Positions 25,599 to 35,221 of a DNA stretch of 64,000 bases are shown here, piece by piece (position 1 is the stretch's first letter; each line of letters opens with the position of its first letter). Origin of the DNA: Aminobacterium mobile DSM 12262. GTDB taxonomy: Bacteria; Synergistota; Synergistia; Synergistales; Aminobacteriaceae. Made by a program: the position numbers and the translations under genes. The notes under the pieces were generated by a model. That model worked only from the letters and a program-made list of their open reading frames with translations, had not been told where the DNA came from and did no database searches. Where the stretch lies: the NCBI RefSeq assembly GCF_000526395.1, contig NZ_JAFZ01000001.1, forward strand, positions 434,001-498,000. Reading direction: 5' to 3'.

Positions 25599-26600
25599 GT
25601 GATGAATATCGACAATCGATTTCATGACGAACTACTTCGTGTTGAAGATCTCACCACGTGGTTCTATACGGAAGGCGGGATAGTGAAAGCCCTTGAAAAT
25701 GTAAGCTTTTCTATAAAAAAAGGAGAAATTCTTGGATTGGTTGGAGAGACGGGATGTGGAAAGTCAGTGACATCGTCGTGTATTATGCGTCTTATCCCCT
25801 CTCCACCGGGGAAAATCATGGGAGGCCGTATTCTTTTTGGAGGAAAAGATCTCTTGCAGCTTTCTTCTGGTGAAATGCGAAAGATCAGGGGGAAAGATAT
25901 TTCCATGATCTTTCAAGATCCAATGAGTTGTCTCAATCCTGTCTATAGAGTAGGGTATCAGGTACAAGAAGCCATACAGGTTCATCATAAAGAGATGTCC
26001 CTTACAAAGGTTATTGAAAAAGTAAAAAGCCTTTTTGGAGAGGTTAATATCCCAGATCCAGATACGGCCATAGAGCGCTATCCTCATCAGTTTTCAGGGG
26101 GCATGAAACAGAGAGTGATGATCTCCATGGCCTTATCGTCACATCCGAAGCTTCTTATAGCAGATGAGCCAACAACGGCTTTGGACGTGTCAATTCAAGC
26201 TCAGATTCTCTCCCTTATCAAAAAATTGCAAAGAGAGTATGGTACCAGTATTTTGCTTATTTCTCATGATCTGGGCGTCATTGCCAGCATGGCTCAAAAA
26301 GTAGCCGTCATGTATGCTGGCAGTATCATTGAGTATGGAGCTGTGAACGATATATTTAATAACCCTCTCCACCCCTATACTAAGGGGTTGCTCGGTGCTA
26401 TCCCCCGCCTTGATCGTGATCAAGAGTGGCTTCAAGTTATTAAGGGAACTCTTCCTAACTTGATGCATTTGCCGGAAGGGTGTAAATTCCAGGCTCGATG
26501 TGAATGTGCCCGCCTAGAATGCTCTGAGAGTCGGCCTTCCCGGGTGGAAGTAGAAAAAGGACACGAGGTTGCATGTTATGTCTATACTTCAAGTCGATAA
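25599..26600 (+). CDS. dppD: Peptide ABC transporter ATPase (DppD)
   Basis: A 333-residue cytoplasmic ATPase. Walker A is GETGCGKSV near residue 51, the signature is FSGGMKQRVMISMAL near 166 and Walker B is LLIADEPTTALDVSIQAQIL near 187. The C-terminal oligopeptide domain has the Cys cluster GCKFQARCECARLECSE, which in this family can hold an Fe-S cluster. The start is GTG 25599, with ATG 25602 as the alternative, after AAGGAG. It overlaps dppF. Together with DppF it powers the DppBC channel. Confidence 0.92.
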   Translation: MMNIDNRFHDELLRVEDLTTWFYTEGGIVKALENVSFSIKKGEILGLVGETGCGKSVTSSCIMRLIPSPPGKIMGGRILFGGKDLLQLSSGEMRKIRGKDISMIFQDPMSCLNPVYRVGYQVQEAIQVHHKEMSLTKVIEKVKSLFGEVNIPDPDTAIERYPHQFSGGMKQRVMISMALSSHPKLLIADEPTTALDVSIQAQILSLIKKLQREYGTSILLISHDLGVIASMAQKVAVMYAGSIIEYGAVNDIFNNPLHPYTKGLLGAIPRLDRDQEWLQVIKGTLPNLMHLPEGCKFQARCECARLECSESRPSRVEVEKGHEVACYVYTSSR

Positions 26601-27546
26601 TCTCAAAAAATACTTCCCTATAGAGGGAGGGTTGCTCTTTAAAAAAGTCATTGGGCATGTAAAAGCTGTGGATGGCGTTTCTTTCTCTATCAATAAGGGA
26701 GAAACGTTAGGGTTGGTAGGAGAATCCGGCAGTGGAAAATCCACTGTGGGCCTTATGACTTTGCGTCTTTTAAATATGACAGATGGCGATATTCTTTTCA
26801 ATGGAAAACCGATTTCTTCTTTTGACAAAGAAGAAATGAAGCAATTTCGTCTCAGGGCTCAAATGGTCTTCCAAAACCCTTTTGCCTCTTTAAATCCCCG
26901 GATGATTATTCGAGATACTATAGGCAGAGTATTGAAAATCCATGGTTTGGTAAAAAATGATGATGAAATGGATGAGCATATATTAAAGACTCTGGAAGAA
27001 GTGGGATTGAAGCGAGAACATTTGGGACGTTATCCTCATGAATTTTCTGGAGGACAAAGACAACGAATAGCAGTTGCCAGGGCTTTAGTATCTAATCCGG
27101 AGTTTATAGTTCTTGACGAACCTACATCAGCCTTGGATGTGTCGGTACAAGCTCAGATACTGAACCTTTTTAAAACCTTACAGGAGAATAGAGGTTTAGC
27201 GTATCTCTTTATATCTCATAACTTGGCGGTAATTCGTCATATTAGCGACAGGGTGGCAGTTATGTATCTTGGAAAACTTATGGAGTATGCTTCTAAAGAT
27301 AGTATTTTCAATAGCCCTAAACATCCTTACACTCAGGCTTTACTGCGAAGTATCCCAAAACCTTTTATTGCGGGGGAAGATATAGAAGACAAGGTGATTA
27401 AAGGAGACATTCCAAGTCCTGTAAATCCTCCTTCGGGGTGTGGTTTCCATTCCCGTTGCTCTATGGCGAAAGATATTTGTAAAAGAGAGGTTCCAGAGTG
27501 GCGTGAAATAGAGACAAAGCATTGGGTTGCTTGTCACTTTGCGTAA
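26578..27546 (+). CDS. dppF: Peptide ABC transporter ATPase (DppF)
   Basis: A 322-residue ATPase. Walker A is GESGSGKST near residue 50, the signature is [15 protein letters not shown] near 159 and Walker B is FIVLDEPTSALDVSVQAQIL near 180. The C-terminal oligopeptide extension ends with GCGFHSRCSMAKDICK. ATG 26578 lies inside the end of dppD with AAAGGA about 15 bases upstream; a TTG at 26569 is the alternative. The P1-peptidase gene follows after 18 bases, so peptide uptake and intracellular hydrolysis are coupled in one transcript. Confidence 0.92.
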   Translation: MSILQVDNLKKYFPIEGGLLFKKVIGHVKAVDGVSFSINKGETLGLVGESGSGKSTVGLMTLRLLNMTDGDILFNGKPISSFDKEEMKQFRLRAQMVFQNPFASLNPRMIIRDTIGRVLKIHGLVKNDDEMDEHILKTLEEVGLKREHLGRYPHEFSGGQRQRIAVARALVSNPEFIVLDEPTSALDVSVQAQILNLFKTLQENRGLAYLFISHNLAVIRHISDRVAVMYLGKLMEYASKDSIFNSPKHPYTQALLRSIPKPFIAGEDIEDKVIKGDIPSPVNPPSGCGFHSRCSMAKDICKREVPEWREIETKHWVACHFA

Positions 27547-27564
27547 AAATGAGGGAGTAGTTTT

Positions 27565-28623
27565 ATGAAAAAACAGAAACGTATTGCTGATTATGGTATT
27601 TTAATTGGTCAAATGGAGCGAGGAGCATTAAATGCTATTACAGATGTTCCGGGAGTAAAAGTGGGGCACTGTACTCTTGATGAAGGATCTGTAAAAACAG
27701 GTGTCACGGCGATTCTTCCTCATGAGGGGAATATGTTTCAGGAGAAATTAGTGGCAGCGTGTCATGTAATTAACGGTTTTGGTAAATCTGTGGGATTGGT
27801 ACAAGTAGAAGAAATGGGGACCCTTGAAACGCCTATTATTCTTACAAATACATTGAGTACAGGGACGGCAGTAGAAGCATTGGTGCGCTATATGTTAAAA
27901 GAAAATAAAGATATAGGTCGAGAAACGGGAACGGTCAACCCTGTAGTATGCGAGTGTAACGATGGCTTTTTAAACGACATTCGTGGTTTGCATGTAAAGG
28001 AGGAGAATATTTTTTCTGCCCTCGCACGTGCGGATAAGGAATTTGAAGAGGGGAGTGTAGGGGCAGGTAGGGGAATGTCGTGTTACCAGCTTAAAGGGGG
28101 GATTGGCTCAGCTTCACGTGTTTTTACTATAGGCGGAGAAAAATTTGTTCTCGGTGTTTTAGTTCTCTCAAATTTTGGGGAGAAGGGAGACTTAGTTATT
28201 GATGGCTTGAAAGTCGGGAGAAAAATAGTAGAAGTCGAATCTTCGCTAAAAGAAAAAGAACAAGGATCCATTATTGTTATTATATCTACTGATATTCCTA
28301 TGACTGAACGACAGCTGAAGCGAGTTTGCCGTCGTGCTTCCGTAGGCATTACCCGTACGGGAGCTTATATTGGGAATGGCAGCGGCGAGATTGCGTTGGC
28401 TTTCACTACGGCTAATCGGTTTTCGCACTATGAAGACAGAGCGGTTTGCCCTATAGGGATGTTTAATGAAAATCATATAAATGTTGTTTTTCGTGGAGTT
28501 GTAGAGGCTACAGAAGAGGCGGTGTTGAATTCTATGATTTGTGCTGAAACGACTATAGGGCGAGATGGGAATATTCGTCGTTCTCTTAAGGAATATGAAT
28601 CATTTTTTGTATGCTCCGATTGA
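27565..28623 (+). CDS. P1-family (DmpA-like) L-aminopeptidase/D-esterase
   Basis: A 352-residue N-terminal-nucleophile hydrolase of family P1 (DmpA/BapA), which matures by self-cleavage just before a Ser and then releases N-terminal residues, including beta- or D-amino acids in some members. Visible family blocks are ITDVPGVKVGHCTL near residue 23, VNGFGK-type INGFGKSVGL, VCECNDGFLND near 132 and the cleavage-site region VLVLSNFG near 200 with the nucleophilic Ser. GAGGGAG precedes the ATG. It directly follows dppF and precedes a solute-binding protein gene. A cytoplasmic location is expected as no signal peptide is seen. Confidence 0.9.
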   Translation: MKKQKRIADYGILIGQMERGALNAITDVPGVKVGHCTLDEGSVKTGVTAILPHEGNMFQEKLVAACHVINGFGKSVGLVQVEEMGTLETPIILTNTLSTGTAVEALVRYMLKENKDIGRETGTVNPVVCECNDGFLNDIRGLHVKEENIFSALARADKEFEEGSVGAGRGMSCYQLKGGIGSASRVFTIGGEKFVLGVLVLSNFGEKGDLVIDGLKVGRKIVEVESSLKEKEQGSIIVIISTDIPMTERQLKRVCRRASVGITRTGAYIGNGSGEIALAFTTANRFSHYEDRAVCPIGMFNENHINVVFRGVVEATEEAVLNSMICAETTIGRDGNIRRSLKEYESFFVCSD

Positions 28624-28709
28624 TAATTCAAAGCATTGATTATATGATGAATATACTTTTAGGAAGGTGCGACGAGCTTTTCTATATTCTCGTAGGAGGG
28701 AAGAACTGC

Positions 28710-30329
28710 ATGAAGAAAAAATTATGGATAGCTTTGCTCATGGCGTTAGCGTGTGTTTTTGTTGTGTCTGCGGCTTTTGCTGCCCCTCAGCCAGGTGGCA
28801 TTTTGAGGTGGCGCTTGATCAATGATCCACCTTCTCTCGATCCAGTTTTTTCTAACATTACAGTGGCAACCCGTGGTTCAAACCTGTATCTGGAAACTTT
28901 GGTAACTACATCTGCAGATGGGAAAAAGATACTGCCTCTTTTGGCCGAAAGTTGGGAAGTTAGCGACGATGCTTCAGTTTGGACCTTTCATCTTCGTAAA
29001 GGAGTTCACTTCCAGAAAACAGTTTTAGGAGAAGCGACGCTGAATGGTGGTCGCGAGATGACGGCAGAGGACGTAAAGTACAGCTTTGAACGTCTCGTAA
29101 AGATGAAAGCAGCGCGGGTCTTCTTCGCAAGCAGCATTGCTGGGTATAAAGACCTGAATGATGGCAAGGTTGATGAATGGAGTGGCATCAAAGTCCTTGA
29201 CAAGTATACGATTCAGTTCACCCTCGAGTCTTCTTTTGCTCCCTTCCTTGCGGTTATGACATACCCCAATTTTGGCATTGTTCCTAAGGAAGATGCGGAA
29301 AAGTGGGGGAAGGAGTTTACCTTCCATCCAGTTGGTACTGGACCGTTTGTTCTTGAAAAATGGGATCATGATAACCTCGTTTCCTTCCGAAAGAACCCCG
29401 ATTATTGGGGAAAAGACGCTGATGGGAATCAGCTCCCCTATCTTGATGGTATCGATCTTGTTGTTATCCCCGATAATAGTGTAGCCTATCTTGAGTTTAA
29501 GAAGGGTAATATCGATGTGCTGCCAGATATTCCTGACGAGTATTATCGCGAAATTAAAAAAGAATTTGAAGGTCAGTTCCAGGAAATACCAGGTTTGGAC
29601 GTTCAGTATTACGGCATGAACCAGACGAAGCCTCCTTTTGACAATATTAAGGTTCGGCAGGCTCTGAATTACGCAGTGAATAGAGAGGCTATTAGTGAAT
29701 TAGTCCTTAATGGACGTTATTCGGTAGCAAAAGGTGTTCTGCCCCCTGGTATGCCCGCCTATAATCCTGATATGAGATGTTATTCCTATAATCCTGAAAA
29801 AGCCAAAGCGCTTTTGAAAGAAGCAGGGTACGAGAAAGGTTTTGAGGTTACTCTCCATTACAATAATAACCCTCGTCATAAGGCTATAGGCGAAGCAGTT
29901 CAGGCGCAGCTTGCCGAGCTTGGCATTAAAATGAATCTTTCCTCTTCTGAGGTAGGGGCACATTATGATGCCGTTCGTCGTGGCGATTATGGCTTGTTTA
30001 GGGCTGGATGGGCTGGAGATTATGTAGACCCTGATAACTTCCTTTACACATTGTTCTACTCAGGGAACATTGGCCCTCAAGGGAACTACTCTCGATATAA
30101 GAACGAAGATGTAGATACGTGGCTTGTGGACGCTCGTCGAGAAACTGACCGTGAGAAACGTATTGAGCTTTACAAGAAGGCAGAACAGAAAATTGTTGAT
30201 GATGCAGTGTGGCTTTTCCTTTTCTATAGCACGAACAGCCTCGTTACAGGACCGAATGTAAAGAACGTTCATCTTGATTTCTTGGGAGACTATATGACGA
30301 AACTTACCCAAGTGTATATTGAAAAATAA
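28710..30329 (+). CDS. Peptide-type (family 5) ABC solute-binding protein
   Basis: A 539-residue exported binding protein with a signal peptide at residues 1-23 (MKKKLWIALLMALACVF..., cut after AFA). SBP_bac_5 signatures include WTFHLRKGVHF near residue 92, VGTGPFVLEKWDHDNLVSFRKNPDYWG near 210 and QALNYAVNREAI near 320. AGGAGGG at 28694-28700 selects ATG 28710 over the earlier Met at 28611. It closes the dppBCDF-P1 peptidase operon and probably delivers peptides to that permease. It is a paralogue of the protein at 20328-21905, so two binding proteins may feed one transporter. Confidence 0.91.
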   Translation: MKKKLWIALLMALACVFVVSAAFAAPQPGGILRWRLINDPPSLDPVFSNITVATRGSNLYLETLVTTSADGKKILPLLAESWEVSDDASVWTFHLRKGVHFQKTVLGEATLNGGREMTAEDVKYSFERLVKMKAARVFFASSIAGYKDLNDGKVDEWSGIKVLDKYTIQFTLESSFAPFLAVMTYPNFGIVPKEDAEKWGKEFTFHPVGTGPFVLEKWDHDNLVSFRKNPDYWGKDADGNQLPYLDGIDLVVIPDNSVAYLEFKKGNIDVLPDIPDEYYREIKKEFEGQFQEIPGLDVQYYGMNQTKPPFDNIKVRQALNYAVNREAISELVLNGRYSVAKGVLPPGMPAYNPDMRCYSYNPEKAKALLKEAGYEKGFEVTLHYNNNPRHKAIGEAVQAQLAELGIKMNLSSSEVGAHYDAVRRGDYGLFRAGWAGDYVDPDNFLYTLFYSGNIGPQGNYSRYKNEDVDTWLVDARRETDREKRIELYKKAEQKIVDDAVWLFLFYSTNSLVTGPNVKNVHLDFLGDYMTKLTQVYIEK

Positions 30330-30353
30330 AATTATCGCATAGTGACGGAACTT

Positions 30354-30386
30354 AAGGAGGGAGACCGTGAAACGGTCTCCCTCTTT
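30354..30386 (+). terminator. Stem-loop after the binding-protein gene
   Basis: GAGGGAGACCGT at 30357-30368 pairs exactly with ACGGTCTCCCTC at 30372-30383 around a 3-base loop. The stem extends outward by one G-T wobble and two A-T pairs (30354-30386), and then only TTTCG follows. The short T-run makes it a moderate terminator or attenuator ahead of the S9 peptidase gene. Confidence 0.65.
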
Positions 30387-30436
30387 CGATTGGATATTAG
30401 AAGAAGAGAAACACGTGAAAGGAGCTTATACCCTCT

Positions 30437-32383
30437 ATGAAACGAAACGTAGAAATAACAGATTTGTTGAAATATCGTTTTCTTTCAGTGCCTTCATTTT
30501 CTCCAGATGGCGAGCATATTTGTTTCCGGGTTCACCAAGCTTTACGAGAGGAGAATTGTTACTCTACAAACCTTTGGATCTACAATCTTTCTCGGGGAGA
30601 TCTTCGTCAACTTACTACCTCGGGGAAAGAAAAAATTTTTGCATGGAAGCCAGACGGACGTTCTCTTATTTTTGCCAGTGAGAGACAAGAGCCAGAAAAA
30701 AATAAGACGTATCTTTACTCTATATCTATAGATGGAGGGGAAGCATATTCTTTAGCTCAGATTCCCATGTCTCTTTCATCGCTCGCTGCTCTTAACAACG
30801 ATATGCTTTTAATCACAGCTTCTTTCGAGCCAAAGTATGAGAACCCAGATGAAGGGGACTATATAGTTTTTGATCAGATTCCGTTCTGTTCCAATGGCAA
30901 AGGATATACGGGCCAACGCCGTAATGGATTATATGTGTATAAGCTTTCCACAGGAGAATTAACGCGGCTTTCTCCTGAAGATATGGATGTGGAAAACTTT
31001 TGCATCGATGAAAAATGCAAGAAGGTTTTGGCCTGGGGGCCACGCTATCGTTATGTTAAAGGGCTTTATAACGTTTTATGGGAGTTCGATGTTACGACTG
31101 GAAGAGGTTCCGAACGCCTGCAAGGAGAGACGTTCACGTGTAGATGGGCAGGTTATGTTAATGGAGACATTTGGGTTACTGGTAGTTATTTAGATAAACA
31201 CGGTGTCAATGAAAATGTTAAATTTTATAAGATTCTCAAGCAGGATATTCAGTGTATATCTCCCGATTTAGATCGAGGCTTGCGGAACTCTATCGGATGC
31301 GATTGTCGATATGGAACAACAGATCTGAACCTCGCTTTTTATGCCCAAGACGATACAGTTTGGTTTGTTTCCACTGATAATTTCCGTTCTCATCTTCACA
31401 CTATCAAGTCGGATGGTTCTATAAAACAGGTCACCCATGACCTTTTTTCGGTGGATGATTATCGCATATATAAAGACATGGCTGCTGTTATAGGTTTAAA
31501 AGGTCTTGCTCTTCAGGAGCTTTATCTTGTTAAAGATGGTAAAGAACAACAGGTAACTCACTTTAATGACTGGCTTGGAGAAGAGTGTAACCTCCCTGAA
31601 CCTGTTCATGTGGTTGTGGATAATGGGACGGATATGCCTATAGATGGGTGGTACATGAAACCAGTAAATTACGAAGAGGACCGAACATATCCTGCTATTT
31701 TAAATATTCATGGTGGCCCCAAGATGACTTTTGGGGATGTCTTTTTCCATGAAATGCAATATTGGGCTGCTCAGGGATACGGAGTCTTTTTCTGCAATCC
31801 CAGAGGAAGCGACGGGAAAGGGAATGGCTTTGATGATATTCGAGGTAAGTATGGTACTGTAGATTATGAAGATATAATGACTTTTACCCATTGGATTATA
31901 GAAAATGTTCCTTTTGTGGATAGAAATCGCCTTGGAGTTACAGGTGGCTCTTATGGTGGATTTATGACGAACTGGATTATTGGGCATACCAACCTTTTCA
32001 AAGCGGCTGTTTCCCAACGAAGCATCAGTAATTGGGTGTCGAAAGCCGGGGTCTCTGATATAGGGTATTATTTCGTGCCAGATCAGCAAGCTGCTGATAT
32101 CTGGACTGATGTAGGAAAATTATGGTGGCATTCTCCTTTAAAGTATGCAGATCAGGCTCAAACTCCAACTCTTTTTCTTCACTCCGATGAAGATTATCGT
32201 TGCGAATTGTCACAAGGATTGCAAATGTTTTCCGCTTTAAAACGTCATGGCGTTGAAAGCCGTATGTGTGTTTTTAAAGGCGAGAACCATGAATTGAGCC
32301 GAAGCGGGAAGCCCCGGCAACGTCTTGCCCGCCTAAGGGAAATGACAAATTGGTTTGATCGTTTTTTGAAAGACAAGAGATAA
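30437..32383 (+). CDS. S9-family prolyl oligopeptidase / acylaminoacyl-peptidase-like enzyme
   Basis: A 648-residue serine peptidase. Residues 1-380 form a beta-propeller-like N-terminal region (PSFSPDGEHICF, then repeated WD40-like strands), and residues 390-648 the alpha/beta-hydrolase domain: NIHGGPKMTFGD near 420, GVTGGSYGGFMTNW with nucleophile Ser505, Asp in HSDEDYRC near 582 and His in ENHELSRSG near 616. No signal peptide, so it is cytoplasmic. It hydrolyses small peptides, possibly after N-acyl residues. AAAGGAG lies 12 bases before the ATG. Context (peptide importers, P1, M17, M19) supports intracellular peptide breakdown. Confidence 0.92.
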   Translation: MKRNVEITDLLKYRFLSVPSFSPDGEHICFRVHQALREENCYSTNLWIYNLSRGDLRQLTTSGKEKIFAWKPDGRSLIFASERQEPEKNKTYLYSISIDGGEAYSLAQIPMSLSSLAALNNDMLLITASFEPKYENPDEGDYIVFDQIPFCSNGKGYTGQRRNGLYVYKLSTGELTRLSPEDMDVENFCIDEKCKKVLAWGPRYRYVKGLYNVLWEFDVTTGRGSERLQGETFTCRWAGYVNGDIWVTGSYLDKHGVNENVKFYKILKQDIQCISPDLDRGLRNSIGCDCRYGTTDLNLAFYAQDDTVWFVSTDNFRSHLHTIKSDGSIKQVTHDLFSVDDYRIYKDMAAVIGLKGLALQELYLVKDGKEQQVTHFNDWLGEECNLPEPVHVVVDNGTDMPIDGWYMKPVNYEEDRTYPAILNIHGGPKMTFGDVFFHEMQYWAAQGYGVFFCNPRGSDGKGNGFDDIRGKYGTVDYEDIMTFTHWIIENVPFVDRNRLGVTGGSYGGFMTNWIIGHTNLFKAAVSQRSISNWVSKAGVSDIGYYFVPDQQAADIWTDVGKLWWHSPLKYADQAQTPTLFLHSDEDYRCELSQGLQMFSALKRHGVESRMCVFKGENHELSRSGKPRQRLARLREMTNWFDRFLKDKR

Positions 32384-32407
32384 AGAGGATGCTCTAACAG
32401 TTTGTTC

Positions 32408-32450
32408 AGCACCCCAAAAGTCGGACAGAAAATCCAGCGTTTGGGGTGCT
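32408..32450. repeat. Palindromic repeat, copy 1, between convergent genes
   Basis: AGCACCCCAAA at 32408-32418 and TTTGGGGTGCT at 32440-32450 are exact inverted copies, and the interior is also roughly symmetric. The core CCCCAAAA...ACAGAA..TCCA.C.TTTGG recurs at 52054-52106 (about 27 of 34 positions alike by eye). It sits between the S9 and M17 gene ends and may act as a two-way terminator. The ends resemble terminal repeats of IS3-type elements, but no transposase is near. Confidence 0.65.
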
Positions 32451-32464
32451 CTTATCTTTATTTA

Positions 32465-33904
32465 TTATTTATGTTCGGCGAGTAGATATTCGAGGCAGGT
32501 TCTAGTTGCAAAAGCAGAAGCGCCGAGACCGTAGCAATCGAATTCCTTTTCGTAGTAATCTACTGCGGCTATATCGAGATGAGCCCATGGAATAGTAGGA
32601 TCTACGAATTCTCTTAAGAACATGCCGGCTGTAATAACGCCGCCTCCAGGGCCACCAGTGTTTACTACATCTGCGTATGGGGTATCAATTTGTTCCCGAA
32701 GCTTTTCGTCGTCCATGGCAAAACGGTGGAACCGCTCGCCTGCTTTTTCAGCAGAGAGAAGCACGTCGTTACTCAGCTTGTCCCAGTCAGAAACAAGGCC
32801 AGCAGTATAGTTTCCAAGGGCGGTGACAGCAGCACCTGTAAGAGTGGCCATGTCGATAATAGCGTTAGGCTTGAGAGTGGATGTGTAAGCAAGCATATCT
32901 GCTAGAGTCACTCGTCCCTCTGCGTCAGTGTTTTTAATTTCAATTGTCTTGCCATTGAAAGTGCGGATGATGTCGTCGGGTCTATAGGCATTGCCGTCGG
33001 GCATGTTTTCTACAGCACCGAAGAGACCGTGAACTTCGTAGGGACATTGAAGGGCTGGAAGAGCATTCATAATGCCTAGAACATTGCAGGCCCCAGTTTT
33101 ATCGCATTTCATGGTTTTAATGCCATCCCTAGTTTTTATACAAAGCCCGCCGCTATCGAAGGTAACGCTTTTTCCTACGAGGGCTATTTTTCCAAGGGTC
33201 TCTTCCCCTTGAGGATGATATGTAAGGTGAACGAGTCTTGGGGGTGTTTTAGAACCCTTTCCTACATGCCAAAGAGCTAAAAGGCCTTTGTCTTGAATCT
33301 GTTGCTCGTCAAGAATAGTGAGTTCCATTCCATGACGGGAGGCTATTTCTCGGGCAATGTCGGCCATAATGAGGGGAGTGATTACATTGCCTGGCTCATT
33401 GGCTAGGTCTCGCGAGTATGTTTGAGCGGTAGCAACATGACGCCCCTGCTCCATGGCTTGAAGGTCCCCGCCTTCAAGGAAGAAAGATTCACATGTTGCA
33501 GCAGGAGATGTGTCGGTAGTGCGATATTTAGTAAACCGGTAATTGCCAAGAATAGCACCTTCAGCTATAGCTTTGCTGCTGGCGGCTGTGGGAGGTTCGG
33601 GGAGGGCGAGAGAAAAAATTTTAAGCCCTATGGTTGTCCCTTTCCTAATATATTCAGCAGTTTTATTTCGGTATAGGGTTGTAAGATCAGAAGATCGTTC
33701 AACTCTTTTTCCGAGCCCAATAACAGCAAGCCAATAGGAGCCTTCGGAAAGCGGAATAAACTGAATGGCACCCTTTTTACCCCATTTCGAAAGAAAGTCA
33801 CTATAGGGGGCCAAGGAATCTGGTAGCTTTGCATCTTCGAAGATCATAAAACCTCGAACACTCATAGGTGTTGTATAAGATGGGGGTAAGCTTAAAAAAT
33901 CCAT
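32465..33904 (-). CDS. pepA: Leucyl aminopeptidase (M17 family)
   Basis: A 479-residue cytoplasmic two-metal aminopeptidase that removes N-terminal residues from peptides as a hexamer. The C-terminal catalytic domain shows KSVTFDSGGLCIK near residue 245 (Lys, Asp ligands), MKCDKTGA and the signature NTDAEGRVTLAD near 325. The N-terminal domain is the usual variable macro-like region. The ORF is open to 33952, but the rc GGAGGTG ribosome site selects ATG 33904. It stands alone, convergent with the S9 gene and divergent from the M19 dipeptidase gene. Confidence 0.94.
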   Translation of the reverse strand: MDFLSLPPSYTTPMSVRGFMIFEDAKLPDSLAPYSDFLSKWGKKGAIQFIPLSEGSYWLAVIGLGKRVERSSDLTTLYRNKTAEYIRKGTTIGLKIFSLALPEPPTAASSKAIAEGAILGNYRFTKYRTTDTSPAATCESFFLEGGDLQAMEQGRHVATAQTYSRDLANEPGNVITPLIMADIAREIASRHGMELTILDEQQIQDKGLLALWHVGKGSKTPPRLVHLTYHPQGEETLGKIALVGKSVTFDSGGLCIKTRDGIKTMKCDKTGACNVLGIMNALPALQCPYEVHGLFGAVENMPDGNAYRPDDIIRTFNGKTIEIKNTDAEGRVTLADMLAYTSTLKPNAIIDMATLTGAAVTALGNYTAGLVSDWDKLSNDVLLSAEKAGERFHRFAMDDEKLREQIDTPYADVVNTGGPGGGVITAGMFLREFVDPTIPWAHLDIAAVDYYEKEFDCYGLGASAFATRTCLEYLLAEHK

Positions 33905-34093
33905 GATGAACACCTCCAGAAATAGTGGCATTACATATCTACTATACAACAAAGGGAGAAAGAGAGGATATAATTTTAAAGGTTAGTTGCACATCGTTAT
34001 TATCTTCGAGTAGCTTTGGTGGTGTGGGGAAGAGATCCTTTCAATCCTCGAACACCGTGTATCCCAACTTTCTAGAATATGGAGGCGTAGTTT

Positions 34094-35143
34094 ATGACCG
34101 ATGGAAGCAATGTAACTCTTTCTTATTACGAAAAGGCTCAGGAACTTCATGAAAAGCACATGGTTGTGGATGCTCATTTCGATCTTTTACCATTGGTGTT
34201 AGGGAAACGGTTGAAAGGAGAGACTCACGTTATTGAACGGGATTATCTTCCTTCTTTGAGGGCAGGGGGAGTCAACCTTGTCATTTCGTCTCTTTTCGTC
34301 CCTAACGAGTACTTGCCTGAAATGGGATTGCGCCGAGCCTTGGATTTAGTGAGCGTACTTCACGCAGAAATGGAGGAAAGCCCAGGCCTCTTTTCTTTGT
34401 GTAGGAATACCCAGGAGATACGCCATGCCAAAGAAAAAGGGGAACTTGGAATTCTCCTCTCCTTTGAGGGACTTGAACCTATAGGAAATGATCTCGCTTT
34501 GCTTCGTATCTTTTATGAGTTGGGAGTGCGAGGGATTGGAATTACATGGAGCCGTCGGAACTTTGCCGCAGATGGTTGTTTTTTTAATCCGGTAGAGGAA
34601 GGGCGAAAGGGTGGGCTAACAGAATTTGGCGTTAAAGTTGTACGAGAAGCCACCCGCCTGGGTATGTATTTTGACATAAGCCACCTTAATGATGAAGGAA
34701 TGGAAGATCTGTTTAGTTTGTATCAGGGACCAATCATGGCTTCTCATTCTAACTGTAGATCGTTAATGCCCTCTATGAGAAATCTCACAGATGATTTAAT
34801 TGGCAAATTGGCACGAAGTGGTGGAGTTATGGGTATGAATGTTTGTAGTACTTTTGTAGGGGATCCGGATGTAAAAAAGCTGGACGAGAAAGATCTGGCC
34901 AATCATGTAGATCATATCCGGAGTTTAGTGGGAGTAGATCATGTAGGTTTTGGTTTCGATTTTTGTGATGAAATGAGAGATTTTACCAAGCCGGGACCTC
35001 ATCGAAATTATGATTGTATTAAAGGGCACCATCATTCTATAGAATTTACAGCAGAGCTTCTATCGAGAGGGTATAGTGAGGATGAAGTAATAAAAGTTAT
35101 AGGCGGAAATTTCATAAGTTTTTTAGAAAAGACGATAGGATAA
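34094..35143 (+). CDS. Membrane-dipeptidase-type (M19) zinc dipeptidase
   Basis: A 349-residue TIM-barrel dipeptidase of the renal dipeptidase family, which splits dipeptides including some with D-residues. VVDAHFDLL near residue 20 (His and Asp zinc ligands), LSFEGLEPIG near 120 (bridging Glu), SHSNCRSL near 215 (His) and GFGFDFCD near 285 are visible. No signal peptide, so unlike the animal enzyme it is cytoplasmic. ATGGAGG precedes the ATG; a TATAAT at 33969-33974 may be its -10 box. It is followed by a perfect hairpin and by the convergent second Dpp operon. Confidence 0.91.
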   Translation: MTDGSNVTLSYYEKAQELHEKHMVVDAHFDLLPLVLGKRLKGETHVIERDYLPSLRAGGVNLVISSLFVPNEYLPEMGLRRALDLVSVLHAEMEESPGLFSLCRNTQEIRHAKEKGELGILLSFEGLEPIGNDLALLRIFYELGVRGIGITWSRRNFAADGCFFNPVEEGRKGGLTEFGVKVVREATRLGMYFDISHLNDEGMEDLFSLYQGPIMASHSNCRSLMPSMRNLTDDLIGKLARSGGVMGMNVCSTFVGDPDVKKLDEKDLANHVDHIRSLVGVDHVGFGFDFCDEMRDFTKPGPHRNYDCIKGHHHSIEFTAELLSRGYSEDEVIKVIGGNFISFLEKTIG

Positions 35144-35177
35144 ATAAGAGAGGGACTTTTTAAAGTCCCTCTCTTAT
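35144..35177. terminator. Perfect 16-bp hairpin between convergent operons
   Basis: Arms 35144-35159 (ATAAGAGAGGGACTTT) and 35162-35177 are exact complements with a 2-base centre. The inner T and A runs flank the centre rather than trail the stem, so it reads the same on both strands and could end transcription from both the M19 gene and the leftward Dpp operon. Confidence 0.7.
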
Positions 35178-35221
35178 AGTAAGCATATAGAGCCTGGCAC
35201 TCTTTTATATAACGGAGCTTT

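Noticed and set aside
32408-32450. Intact IS3-family insertion sequence
   Set aside because: The repeat ends look similar to IS3 termini, but no transposase ORF lies within or near either copy.
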